In this document: piece by piece, positions 5,881-12,988 of the stretch
How positions within the stretch are numbered: the first letter of the stretch is position 1
How the letters are laid out: every line of letters begins with the position of its first letter
Virus record (IMG/VR): IMGVR_UViG_3300010883_008018
Coordinates: 1-28,816 of that record
DNA: 28,816 bases
DNA from: a virus
Strand: one strand, 5' to 3'
The notes under the pieces: model-generated
Told to the model about the DNA's origin: nothing
The model's database searches: none
What the model saw: the letters and a program-made list of their open reading frames with translations, nothing else
Made by a program: the position numbers and the translations under genes

Positions 5881-5962
5881 TAGTACTGTGGGAGTCGAAC
5901 CCATCAATATTAAGTTAATACCATTTGTATTAGTTGACCCTCTACCAAATCGGGGCAGTACT
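5881..5962 (-). tRNA. tRNA-like gene, isotype not assignable
   Basis: The minus strand shows an acceptor stem of 7 perfect pairs (AGTACTG with CAGTACT, plus coordinates 5962-5956 and 5888-5882), followed by an A at the discriminator position. It has a D-loop GATTTGGTAGA flanked by CCC and GGG, and a T arm TGGG-TTCGACT-CCCA. The length is 82 nt, longer than a class I tRNA. The middle does not fold canonically: the strongest hairpin is TAATAC/GTATTA with a 5-nt loop AAATG and no U33. The only position with U33 in a 7-nt loop adjacent to the D arm gives anticodon ACA with four pairs, two weak. CCA is not encoded. It may be degenerate, have a long variable arm, or be a tRNA mimic. Confidence 0.6.
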
Positions 5963-5990
5963 GGTAATTATTTAGTTAACTTACTGAGTA

Positions 5991-6341
5991 TCAGAAGGGT
6001 AAATCATCCGTAACCTTTTCAACTGTTTCAGATTGTTCAATCTCAACTTTCTCACACCTCCAATGACCCAAACTATTCCATACTCTGCCATCATCACTTT
6101 TACGACCTTTTAAATTAAACTCTACGTTAACAATGTCTCCGACTTTATTGAATTTTATAAAATTATCAATATGCTCAACGTATTCAGATTTCTTATACAT
6201 GTTAAATGATAACGGTGTGACCCAAGAGTTGTTGCCTCCTTGTTCTGTGTGTTCAATTTCATAATCTAGTACAAATGCACCGTTATTTAATTCTCTTTTC
6301 TCTCCTATCTTAGTGATAGTTCCTTTTACTGTGTAGCTCAT
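5991..6341 (-). CDS. Single-strand DNA-binding protein, DUF3127-like
   Basis: A 116-aa OB-fold-like protein. The strand pattern (YTVKGTITKIGEKR at 3-16, then FVLDYEIEH, WVTPLSFNMY, VGDIVNVEFNLKGRK, and WNSLGHWRCEKVEIE) follows the Bacteroidota DUF3127 family, an OB-fold group I associate with phage single-strand DNA binding. The C-terminal end is TDDLPF, the same acidic D-D-x-P-F tip as bacterial SSB, which binds replication and repair partners. That match is seen directly and supports the role. The gene lies in the replication/recombination block next to DUF1071 and DUF3310 genes. It would coat single-stranded phage DNA during replication and annealing. The ATG at 6341 is the only start that keeps strand 1. 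Confidence 0.8.
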   Translation of the reverse strand: MSYTVKGTITKIGEKRELNNGAFVLDYEIEHTEQGGNNSWVTPLSFNMYKKSEYVEHIDNFIKFNKVGDIVNVEFNLKGRKSDDGRVWNSLGHWRCEKVEIEQSETVEKVTDDLPF

Positions 6342-6352
6342 AATTTAATTTT

Positions 6353-6601
6353 TTATTTATTTAACTTAATTGTTCTTAATTCGTTCTCTCTTTTCCTTAA
6401 CTCCTTCTTAGCCTTGAAATAAGGCTTACCTAACTCGTCAGCCCTTTGTTTAATTTCTTGGTGCAATGTGTCCAGTTCGTATTCAAAACCGCTTAAATGT
6501 ACGCTCATAATCTCAAACTGTTCTCTATGGTCTGGGTGGAGTCTGTCGTAATAACTCTTATTAGCTTTTAGTATTATTGTATCGTTTTTATTTGCGCCCA
6601 T
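6353..6601 (-). CDS. Hypothetical coiled-coil protein, 82 aa
   Basis: An 82-aa charged protein. Residues 30-82 form a long amphipathic helix with heptad-like spacing and many Glu/Lys/Arg residues (HQEIKQRADELGKPYFKAKK then ELRKRENELRTIK), so a coiled coil is expected; no domain is recognised. It starts at ATG 6601 immediately at the stop codon of the DUF3310 gene, sharing a base, which indicates coupled translation. It sits between SSB and annealing genes, and so is probably a small accessory to recombination or replication. That is context only. Confidence 0.6.
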   Translation of the reverse strand: MGANKNDTIILKANKSYYDRLHPDHREQFEIMSVHLSGFEYELDTLHQEIKQRADELGKPYFKAKKELRKRENELRTIKLNK

Positions 6602-7044
6602 TATTCAAATGTTTCTAAGTGTTTAATCTCACGTTGTGCAAAATCAATAATCTTTTTTAAATCTTCAATGTCTTGGTCTTTCTTTCTGCAAGCGTATTTA
6701 ACTATATTTCCAAGGTTAAAGTTTAAGTCGTATAGTTTACAGAAGTCTATCACGTCAATTGATTTAGTTTTGTAACGTTCAGGGGCTTCTTTGTAACTTA
6801 CATCTGAGTTTGATACTGTTGGCTTGTATTCTATTATTTCAGCATATCCATCAATTTTACACCATAAAAAAACACTATTATTACTTTGAAAATCAACACA
6901 GTAGTTTTCACTACCAAAGCTAACCCAAAGATGAATATCCTCTTTTAAATCTTTAGTTATGTCAAATTTCTCTCCATAACTACAGCACTTAACTACTTTA
7001 GCATCTTTAAAATGCTCTCTTACTTCTTCTAATGTTGGTTTCAT
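6601..7044 (-). CDS. DUF3310 domain protein with extra N-terminal domain
   Basis: A 147-aa protein. The C-terminal part (about 87-147) has the DUF3310 pattern: DVIDFCKLYDLNFNLGNIVK (96-115) followed by YACRKK and EDLKKIIDFAQREI. It matches a widespread small phage family with the signature F-x-x-GN-x-x-KY-x-x-R and D-L-x-K. The family was once described as nucleotide-kinase-like, but its reaction is not known to me with certainty. The N-terminal 85 residues (with two Trp, two Cys and beta-like segments) are an added domain that I do not recognise. The gene ends by sharing a base with the next start, and begins 1 bp after the DUF1071 stop. Confidence 0.78.
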   Translation of the reverse strand: MKPTLEEVREHFKDAKVVKCCSYGEKFDITKDLKEDIHLWVSFGSENYCVDFQSNNSVFLWCKIDGYAEIIEYKPTVSNSDVSYKEAPERYKTKSIDVIDFCKLYDLNFNLGNIVKYACRKKDQDIEDLKKIIDFAQREIKHLETFE

Positions 7045-7045
7045 A

Positions 7046-7609
7046 TTATTTAAGTTTTTCGTTTAACTGTTTTAACTGGCTATCGTCTAAATCAAACATT
7101 TTAATTACGTTTTGAATCTGCTTTTTATCTCCAAGTAACGCCTTGTTAAATTGTTCTTCTGTTAATAATGGTAATGGTTGCTCTGGCAAATCTTCTCCAG
7201 CGTAAATATAAAGACCTAAACCAAACATTGCTAAATTTTTTACAAGACAACGCATAATAGTTTTATTAATATCAAACATAGAAGCAGGCTCTACTTCTTT
7301 CTCTCCGTACTTAGTAGTGTAGGTGTATTTTTTAGATAACATTGCTTTGTTTGCCCCGTTCATTACAGGTAGCCACATCTCTAAAGTTTCACCCTCAATA
7401 CAAACTGTAGTGTAACACATGTAACCTAACGTCTCACTAAATGTATAAGGGCTTCCTTGCTCATCTTTCCAAATATTATAACTTGCATCAGGGTATTGCT
7501 TTTTAACCTCCGACCATGCAAAAGTCCACGATAAATAGTTTAGGTTTTTCTTTTGCTCTACGTACTTACTAACATCTGTAGTAAATAATTTTTTAAACAC
7601 TTCGCTCAT
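7046..7609 (-). CDS. DUF1071 (Sak-like, Rad52-type) annealing protein
   Basis: A 187-aa protein with the DUF1071 layout: NLNYLSWTFAWSEVKKQYPD (23-42), a GYMCYTTVCIEG strand pair with MWLPVMNGANKAM (79-91), and the invariant-looking DINKTIMRCLVKNLAMFGLG (113-132), then LYIYAGEDLP. The family belongs to the Rad52-like single-strand annealing proteins of phages (Sak type). It would pair complementary single strands in phage recombination, replication restart and end joining, working with the SSB-like protein next door. The C-terminal tail (about 150-187) is short and charged, which is common. No exonuclease partner gene is visible in the window. Start ATG at 7609 follows an AAACAAATAAAG leader like those of other early genes. 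Confidence 0.88.
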   Translation of the reverse strand: MSEVFKKLFTTDVSKYVEQKKNLNYLSWTFAWSEVKKQYPDASYNIWKDEQGSPYTFSETLGYMCYTTVCIEGETLEMWLPVMNGANKAMLSKKYTYTTKYGEKEVEPASMFDINKTIMRCLVKNLAMFGLGLYIYAGEDLPEQPLPLLTEEQFNKALLGDKKQIQNVIKMFDLDDSQLKQLNEKLK

Positions 7610-7621
7610 CTTTATTTGTTT

Positions 7622-7894
7622 TTATAAATATAACTCTTTTTCTTCTTCTGTCATTGTCTTCCAGTCACTAACTAAAAATTCTTTCTTTCCATTGTCCTCT
7701 TCTGTTTTAATTAGTTTAGGTATGATGGGATTGTAAGGCTGTTTAACTACATCAAACTCACCAACCATTAGTCTGTAAAATAAATCAAACTTAGTAGTTA
7801 AGTGTGATAAACTAACACCCATTGAAATAGCTATTTGATTCTTAGTAATGTCTCCTTTTAAATACTTGTTGTAATAATCTAAATATACCTCCAT
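7622..7894 (-). CDS. Small HTH-like protein, 90 aa
   Basis: A 90-aa protein with a helix-turn-helix-like stretch, GDITKNQIAISMGVSLSHLTTKFDLF at about 14-39. The pattern NQIAxxMGVSxSHLTxxF is typical of the second and third helices of DNA-binding proteins such as CI/Cro and resolvase-type HTHs. The remaining C-terminal half is charged. It overlaps the following small gene's stop by one base, so the two are coupled. It could be a DNA-binding regulator of the early operon, but the HTH is short and scored by eye. A structural search would decide. Confidence 0.58.
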   Translation of the reverse strand: MEVYLDYYNKYLKGDITKNQIAISMGVSLSHLTTKFDLFYRLMVGEFDVVKQPYNPIIPKLIKTEEDNGKKEFLVSDWKTMTEEEKELYL

Positions 7895-8088
7895 TACATC
7901 TTCATTTTATAACCTAAAACTGACATTAAATAAGTCTCTGTAATATTGTACTTATCCGCTATCCTAGATATTGATTTAATATTTTTTATGTTCTTACTTA
8001 TCATGTAGTTATTTTTTAACTTCTGGTTAGAGTTATACTCTGAACAAGCTAAATAAACTCTATGATGCTTTGTATTTGTATCAATCAT
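7894..8088 (-). CDS. Small basic protein with HTH-like C-terminus, 64 aa
   Basis: A 64-aa, strongly basic protein. Its C-terminal half contains a segment SISRIADKYNITETYLMSVL (about 39-58) with the helix-turn-helix spacing A-x-x-Y-x-I-x-x-x-Y-L. It lies beside a second HTH-like small gene (7622-7894), so the pair could be a two-component regulator or parts of one. Its ATG overlaps the previous stop codon (TAATG at 8090-8086). No family recognised. Confidence 0.5.
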   Translation of the reverse strand: MIDTNTKHHRVYLACSEYNSNQKLKNNYMISKNIKNIKSISRIADKYNITETYLMSVLGYKMKM

Positions 8089-8234
8089 TACTTAGATTTT
8101 TTAATTATTATATCCATGAATTTTGCAATTAATATCTTCGGGTACTCTTCTTGGAATTTAATAAATGCTGATACTGCAATATCTTGGTTATCTCTTATCT
8201 CTTGGTCTGTGTAAAATGTATTGTTGTTATTCAT
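8088..8234 (-). CDS. Small hypothetical protein, 48 aa
   Basis: This short frame begins at ATG 8234-8232 and ends with TAA at 8090-8088, sharing one base with the ATG of the next gene, the same TAATG overlap seen elsewhere in this operon. The 48-aa product starts MNNNNTFYTDQEIRDNQDIA and ends in a basic KKSK tail. It is helical throughout with no motif I recognise. It fills an otherwise gene-free 150-bp gap, and the start/stop coupling to the neighbour supports it as real. Confidence 0.65.
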   Translation of the reverse strand: MNNNNTFYTDQEIRDNQDIAVSAFIKFQEEYPKILIAKFMDIIIKKSK

Positions 8235-8238
8235 GTTA

Positions 8239-8592
8239 TTAGTTTTTCTTTATTTGATATATTATATAATCTGCTAATTCTTGTGTAGGATTTATATCGT
8301 CACCATCTCTATTTTCAATTGATAAAACCATGTAGTTACTAAAATCTAATCTACCTCTTAACTCAGTATCCCAAGACGGCTCAACATAAATATGTACCTC
8401 AAACTCTCCTAATTCAATACCAACACCTAAGATGTAGTTAAGGTTGCCCTCTGTCGCATCATCACTCCATTCAGTGTCAAATATAGAGTCCTTAAAGCAG
8501 TTTTTCAAATACCTTAATTCAATTGCGTTTTGTTTATTGTGGTCAGTTAACTTAATTAAATCTAATTCATCCAAACTATTAATCTTTTTCAT
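8239..8592 (-). CDS. First gene of early operon, hypothetical 117 aa
   Basis: A 117-aa acidic protein, the first gene after the strong promoter at 8616-8648, with the leader AAACAAATAGATATG. Residues 36-100 form a beta-rich stretch with many acidic residues (FDTEWSDD, then LNYILGVGIELGEFEVHIYV), followed by a helical tail (QELADYIIYQIKKN). No family is recognised. Acidic proteins expressed first in a phage operon are often DNA mimics or host-takeover proteins; here that is inference from charge and position only. Confidence 0.6.
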   Translation of the reverse strand: MKKINSLDELDLIKLTDHNKQNAIELRYLKNCFKDSIFDTEWSDDATEGNLNYILGVGIELGEFEVHIYVEPSWDTELRGRLDFSNYMVLSIENRDGDDINPTQELADYIIYQIKKN

Positions 8593-8615
8593 ATCTATTT
8601 GTTTTATCGTTGGTA

Positions 8616-8648
8616 CAAAGATACTAAACTTTAATTGTATTTACAAAC
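8616..8648 (-). promoter_or_regulatory. Promoter of the early operon
   Basis: The minus strand reads TTTG (8648-8645), 21 bp, then TATCTTTG (8623-8616). This matches the TTTG-N19-21-TAnnTTTG consensus. The transcript would begin about 8608 with a leader of some 16 nt containing AAACAAATAGATATG. It lies 30 bp after the terminator of the late operon, so this is a clean operon boundary. Confidence 0.75.
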
Positions 8649-8677
8649 TATTTATTGATTATTATTTACTTTAACCA

Positions 8678-8706
8678 AAAAAAGGTCAACAAATTAATGC
8701 TAACCT
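8678..8706 (-). terminator. Intrinsic terminator of the late operon
   Basis: On the minus strand GGTTAGCA (8706-8699), a 6-nt loop TTAATT, and TGTTGACC (8692-8685) form an 8-bp stem with two G-U pairs, followed by seven Ts (8684-8678). It lies just past the stop codon of the last late gene, before the early promoter. It is therefore a good rho-independent terminator separating the two units. Confidence 0.78.
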
Positions 8707-8726
8707 ACTGTAATTGTGGGAGTTAA

Positions 8727-9002
8727 TTACTTTAAAATATTATCAATTTCTTTTTGTTGGTTCTCTTGGTTAGTTTCAATCTTGACTAAAAGTAAGCCCA
8801 TTGTGTTAGACGTTTTTGATAATTCCTTTATCATCACTTCATTCTCTCCGTGTCTCTTGTCGTTTGTTTTCTGGCTGTTCTTCCATATATAAAGTAGTAA
8901 AGATATTACTACGCCAAAAACTACCGTAATGGTCGTTAACGGCATCCAAAATCCGTTCTGTGCTGACTCTAATGCTTTTATTAATTCTTCTGTTTGCTCC
9001 AT
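8727..9002 (-). CDS. Holin-like membrane protein with coiled coil, 91 aa
   Basis: The ATG at 9002 (MEQTEELIKALES) is chosen over the upstream TTG at 9044, which lies inside the neighbouring gene. The 91-aa product has one hydrophobic helix (about 20-37: MPLTTITVVFGVVISLLLYI), a polar linker, and a coiled-coil-like C-terminal half (about 50-91). Single-pass proteins with such a tail occur as holins of the BhlA/UviB kind and as spanin-like or anti-holin partners. It is the last gene of the late operon and overlaps the preceding four-helix membrane gene by 22 bp, a typical holin pair layout. No endolysin gene is adjacent, so the lysis role is inference. Confidence 0.62.
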   Translation of the reverse strand: MEQTEELIKALESAQNGFWMPLTTITVVFGVVISLLLYIWKNSQKTNDKRHGENEVMIKELSKTSNTMGLLLVKIETNQENQQKEIDNILK

Positions 9003-9349
9003 GTTTCTGTTGACATTATAACAACTAATCCAATCATAAAGCAAATTAGTACTTTGATAAACATTAAGTTGTTTGTACTACTATTGAGTACTATTTTGGG
9101 TATTGTTAAATTAAAAATCTCTGTTATTAATCCACTGAAAAACCAAGAACCTACTAATATAGACGCTCTCTTTATATGTTTGTTTAGTTTCTCAGCTAAA
9201 AAAGGCAATGTAAAACCTAGAAAAGTAAGTAGCAAAAATAATAATATGTAATAAGAGTTATCGAAATGATCAGTTTCCTTTAATAAAGGAGGTAATAAGT
9301 TCAAAGCGAACATCAATAAAACAATTACTACAGCTATCTTACTTTTCAT
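8981..9349 (-). CDS. Putative holin, multi-pass membrane protein
   Basis: A 122-aa protein with four hydrophobic segments: about 4-20 (KIAVVIVLLMFALNLLP), 32-53 (SYYILLFLLLTFLGFTLPFL), 62-82 and 94-113 (VLICFMIGLVVIMS). Loops are short and the C-terminus ends in a charged tail, EDxWSKQKN-like. It lies at the end of the late operon, followed by a second, single-pass protein. Together the pair would make holes in the host inner membrane so that an endolysin can pass. It does not show a named family that I can identify. Role by position and topology only. Confidence 0.6.
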   Translation of the reverse strand: MKSKIAVVIVLLMFALNLLPPLLKETDHFDNSYYILLFLLLTFLGFTLPFLAEKLNKHIKRASILVGSWFFSGLITEIFNLTIPKIVLNSSTNNLMFIKVLICFMIGLVVIMSTETWSKQKN

Positions 9350-9365
9350 AGGGTCTTAGTTTTTA

Positions 9366-9521
9366 CTATTTAGGTGGATTAGTTGGCCTCATTAAAGGCC
9401 CTCCGTCAGCTTGACTAACGTACTCTAAGCCAAACTTTTGACTAACATTAGGGTCTACTACGTCTAACACAATTGTTTGATTTGCTCCGTTTGGCAAGTC
9501 TGTTTTTAAATCTACTTTCAT
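9366..9521 (-). CDS. Small hypothetical late protein, 51 aa
   Basis: This short frame begins at ATG 9521-9519 and ends TAG at 9368-9366. The 51-aa product starts MKVDLKTDLPNGANQTIVLD and ends with a Pro-rich RPTNPPK tail. There is no cysteine or membrane segment. It lies between the tail gene at 9541-10464 and the holin genes, 16 bp before the latter, so it is probably the C-terminal end of the tail-tip module. No family recognised. The frame is closed exactly in the gap, but a 51-codon chance ORF in AT-rich DNA is possible. Confidence 0.6.
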   Translation of the reverse strand: MKVDLKTDLPNGANQTIVLDVVDPNVSQKFGLEYVSQADGGPLMRPTNPPK

Positions 9522-9540
9522 ACAAATATATGGTTTTTGG

Positions 9541-10464
9541 TTAATAATTACGCTTTAAAGTTGATTGATTAAACTCAACCATTTTTATATTGTAGGTGTA
9601 AGTCCCGTTAATTGTGTGTTTAATCGGGTCGTCTATACCTGTCAAATATACTAATTTACTCTTATAATCTGTAACGTTGTTAGCGTTGTAGTCGTCTATT
9701 TTTATTTTATTAGCTAATAAATCATCTTTAATAAACGCCATAGAGTCAGTACTACTAATGCTATCTATCCTTAAATTAAAGTTATCGATTATTTGAGTTT
9801 GTATCTGTTCTAAATCTCTATTACTTAATAGTAAATTATCTGTTTCTGTTGTGTGGTTTTCTAAATCAAACTTACCGTATAGTCTTATTTGGTCTTCCCA
9901 AAACCTAGATAAAACAGTCCTATAATCGTTTCCATTCTCAATATAGCCGTTTTTCTCTGTAGTTATTCTTACAGTACCATTAGCATTACCACAAGTAAAG
10001 GGCATTAATTTAAAACAATGGCTTTCCATATATTGTAAATCATTAGTAATTGAGTTTCTTAATTCTATAACTAATTCATAATTACCAAAAGATATTAAAC
10101 TTGCTACCTTGTACCATTCCAATTTGAAAGCGTATTTGTCAGCTCCAACTTGACCAGAACTATACAAAAATCCGTAAGTATTATCTGTTATAGGATAGTC
10201 TACCCCTGTATCTTTATTAGTCAACACAGACGTAGCAACAACGTTTGCAGAATGTTCTACAAAGAATGAACTAAAATCATTAGTTAGTAAATCAGTAGGA
10301 CTAGTTAAGTTAGCAAAAGCAGGTAACGAACAGTCAAAACATTGGTAAAATGATTGACAATTAGACGTACTCTGTATTTTTTTATGAATTGAAGATACAA
10401 CCCTCTTTGTTGAATATGCAAGGTCAACCTTATTCCATGTTACAATAGGTGTTAGTTTTATCAT
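9541..10464 (-). CDS. Tail-tip/fibre-associated protein, 307 aa
   Basis: A 307-aa beta-rich protein. Residues 1-175 resemble a tail-tip domain with two close cysteines (C45, C44-type pair in QCFDCS) and an aromatic core (GNYELVIELRNSITNDL), and the C-terminal part is helical and then strand-rich. Late in a siphophage tail operon, after the large tip protein, such proteins often form the baseplate periphery or a fibre attachment site. No catalytic motif is seen. I recognise it only as a common kind of Bacteroidota phage tail protein. Starts at ATG 10464, 3 bp after the previous stop. Confidence 0.6.
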   Translation of the reverse strand: MIKLTPIVTWNKVDLAYSTKRVVSSIHKKIQSTSNCQSFYQCFDCSLPAFANLTSPTDLLTNDFSSFFVEHSANVVATSVLTNKDTGVDYPITDNTYGFLYSSGQVGADKYAFKLEWYKVASLISFGNYELVIELRNSITNDLQYMESHCFKLMPFTCGNANGTVRITTEKNGYIENGNDYRTVLSRFWEDQIRLYGKFDLENHTTETDNLLLSNRDLEQIQTQIIDNFNLRIDSISSTDSMAFIKDDLLANKIKIDDYNANNVTDYKSKLVYLTGIDDPIKHTINGTYTYNIKMVEFNQSTLKRNY

Positions 10465-10467
10465 TAT

Positions 10468-12783
10468 TTAATAAATTTTACCATAAATGTTATACTCAAT
10501 TCCTGCAACTAAATTTATGTTTTCCGTGTCACATATTAAAGTAATCTTATTACTGACTGATACTATTTGAACAGTGTTAAATGTAATAGGCTGTAAAGGG
10601 TTAGAATCGTTAGTCCAATCTTTAATAGTGGATAACCTCCATTCTTGACTTGTAGTGTTTTTAGGTTCAATTACAATCTCCCCGTGAGCTTTTGAAAGAA
10701 TGCCTAGAGAATGGTCAAACTCTACTTCAATCCTAACGTTTTCGTTATTATAAACATTGTCAACTAGATTATTATTTATATCGTACAACTTAACTGTACC
10801 TGTAAAAGCGTTTGCACCATCAACATCAAAATCTAATTGTCTTGAAATATCAGAATACAACCTGTAAATAGTTTCGGCCCTTCCTTGCTCACCCTGTTTC
10901 ATTTCTAACTCAATAACTCCATAAATATTATACCCATTTAAAGCAGAATAATTTGAGGTTTTAAAGTTTTTATTGTTGTTAAGCTTAGTATTATCATAAA
11001 ATACATTTGGAATACTTACATTTTCAATCCAATCCCTCCAACTAACTTTAAAAGCTAGTTGAATATTCCAATCTTGCCAAACAGTTCCCGATATTGGTAC
11101 TTGCGAGTAAATATTTATTCGGTTAAAAGAATCATTGCTTTGTATGTTGTACTGTCCCTGTGTATTATTATCTACGATTTGATAGGTAAATGTAGTCAAT
11201 GAACTATCAGTATAATTAGGAGAACCTAAAGGTATTCTAATTGCATTTAATTGAAAAGAATCTGCACCATTGTCAGCTATTAGTCTAAATGTTGCCCTTG
11301 ATACTACTGCGTTTTCTTCTGCTTTAGTTTGAAAAGTACAATTCAAGCCCACAAAATCAGCGTCATAACCTTTAAAATCAGTTGGTTCAGAACTTGCAGG
11401 AACTACTATAGTCTCGTCACCTGCAAAAAACCTAATATCATTTAATTGAACTAGACCACTAACATCACCATTATAAGCCCATCTGTCAGAATCTATTTTT
11501 AAAGTAACCCTATTCGATAAGTAAGGCGTTAAAGTCTCGTCTCCTACTATAATAGAAAGTAACCAGTCCTTAGTGTTGTCAATTAATAATTGTTGACTTA
11601 CTGAATAAGACACGGTAAAAGTAATATCTAATAAAGTAGGGTCTGCATTTAAAACAACAGTACACAATGTTATAATAGTTGAGTCAGAACTAACCGCCCC
11701 CTCTGTTGTTTCTAAAGAGTCAAACAGCCAAATATCATTAAATGATTCTACTTTGTTTGTGTACTCTGATTCACTAGGTAATTTAGAATGTTTTAGTATT
11801 ACTTTTTGACCTGCTAGAAAGTTTCCACTATTATTCTTTACTTGACAAGTAACTATATTAGACTCTGTTGCTGATATAGTTGTAGAATCAAACACATTTG
11901 AGTAAACTATATTTTGTATGCTGTAATCATTCACCTGACCGTTAAAATTCTCATCAAAATAACCAACACCACCAACAGAACCGACATCTTCAAATATACG
12001 GTTATAGCTATTGTTTGTCTCAGACATGAAAAGACCAAAACCATACTTAAAAGAATTAGTACCACTTAAATTATTAGGCGTTACTATGTTTTCTATATTA
12101 CCTAATTGACCATCTCTGTAATAAGGTATTTTAAAAGTATGTCTAACTGTAAAATTATGCGTGTAATCGTTAGTTGTTCCGTCAAATTTAATTTCGACAA
12201 GTCCTAGATTCCAACTATTAGGAGTTCCTATTTTAATTAAATCTGTATAACCGCCAGTAATATTATTAGTGTAGTAGGATTGTTCATTACCTCCTAATGG
12301 GCTAATGTAATCGTTTACTGTAGATGTAAGTTGATTTAACCCATACTTAAAAGACATTCTATTTGGCGCGCTAGACACTCTAATTTCAAAATCAGACCTA
12401 GGCGCGTCTGCTAATCCTTGCGCTAATAAATTTACGTTTGTAGTTCTAAGTACTGAGTTGTTTACACCTGTAAAGTTAATTACAGTTTCAGTAGCTAGTA
12501 GCCCATTCCATATAATATCAATAGTTGCTCCAACGCTTATACCTTCCGTAAACCAACTTCCATTTAATGTAAATAAACTAACACTACCTAAAGACTCATG
12601 TTCTATACTTCCAAAGTCAGAAGCTAAAACGCTAGTCTCAACACTTACGCTTTTAATTACTTGTGCAGTCTCTTCTACGTTGCCTACTAAAGAATCAGTA
12701 AAATCTAATAGATTTAAATCAAATAAAGAACCATTTCTTAATTCATTATAAAACTTTGTATCTGTTACTAAAAAATTATTCAT
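10468..12783 (-). CDS. Large tail-tip protein, 771 aa
   Basis: A 771-aa protein made of repeated beta-strand stretches with Asn, Thr and Ser-rich loops and few charged residues, typical of phage tail fibres, tips and adhesins. Several segments look like Ig-like or carbohydrate-binding beta-sandwich modules (for example TFTVSYSVSQQLLID and TVKLYDINNNLVDNVYNNEN). No catalytic motif was found. Position after the tape measure and hub genes suggests a tail-tip or receptor-binding structure. I see no collagen or triple-helix repeats. Confidence 0.65.
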   Translation of the reverse strand: MNNFLVTDTKFYNELRNGSLFDLNLLDFTDSLVGNVEETAQVIKSVSVETSVLASDFGSIEHESLGSVSLFTLNGSWFTEGISVGATIDIIWNGLLATETVINFTGVNNSVLRTTNVNLLAQGLADAPRSDFEIRVSSAPNRMSFKYGLNQLTSTVNDYISPLGGNEQSYYTNNITGGYTDLIKIGTPNSWNLGLVEIKFDGTTNDYTHNFTVRHTFKIPYYRDGQLGNIENIVTPNNLSGTNSFKYGFGLFMSETNNSYNRIFEDVGSVGGVGYFDENFNGQVNDYSIQNIVYSNVFDSTTISATESNIVTCQVKNNSGNFLAGQKVILKHSKLPSESEYTNKVESFNDIWLFDSLETTEGAVSSDSTIITLCTVVLNADPTLLDITFTVSYSVSQQLLIDNTKDWLLSIIVGDETLTPYLSNRVTLKIDSDRWAYNGDVSGLVQLNDIRFFAGDETIVVPASSEPTDFKGYDADFVGLNCTFQTKAEENAVVSRATFRLIADNGADSFQLNAIRIPLGSPNYTDSSLTTFTYQIVDNNTQGQYNIQSNDSFNRINIYSQVPISGTVWQDWNIQLAFKVSWRDWIENVSIPNVFYDNTKLNNNKNFKTSNYSALNGYNIYGVIELEMKQGEQGRAETIYRLYSDISRQLDFDVDGANAFTGTVKLYDINNNLVDNVYNNENVRIEVEFDHSLGILSKAHGEIVIEPKNTTSQEWRLSTIKDWTNDSNPLQPITFNTVQIVSVSNKITLICDTENINLVAGIEYNIYGKIY

Positions 12784-12785
12784 AA

Positions 12786-12986
12786 TTAAAATTTAAGAGG
12801 TGGTGGCGGTGTAGTGCCATTTTTAGCAGCGTCTTTAACTCTAACCATCCACCTATCAACCTTTTCTCTTTGTTCAATGGATAAGTTTTTTTTAATATTA
12901 TTAATGTCAGTTGCAAAAGCTTCTAATACATTTCCAGACGATTTTTTAAATGACTCTATTTGGTTCTTTATATTTTCAATATTCAT
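12786..12986 (-). CDS. Small tail-operon protein, 66 aa
   Basis: A 66-aa helical, amphipathic protein with a Pro-rich C-terminal end (TTPPPPLKF). It sits between the hub-like and large tip genes, with 2 bp between its stop and the next start. There is no motif. It may be an assembly factor or spacer of the tail tip. Start ATG at 12986 is the only candidate. The poly-Pro tail (four Pro) could be a protein-protein interaction patch. Confidence 0.6.
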   Translation of the reverse strand: MNIENIKNQIESFKKSSGNVLEAFATDINNIKKNLSIEQREKVDRWMVRVKDAAKNGTTPPPPLKF

Positions 12987-12988
12987 AA

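Noticed and set aside
9003-9044. Upstream TTG start for the holin-like gene
   Set aside because: It would add 14 residues and extend the overlap with the previous gene to 64 bp; the ATG at 9002 gives a natural short N-terminus before the membrane helix.
9523-9530. Minus-strand TATATTTG before the 51-aa gene
   Set aside because: No TTG at 17-23 bp upstream; it directly abuts the ATG and lies in AT-rich DNA, so chance is likely. Not listed as a promoter.
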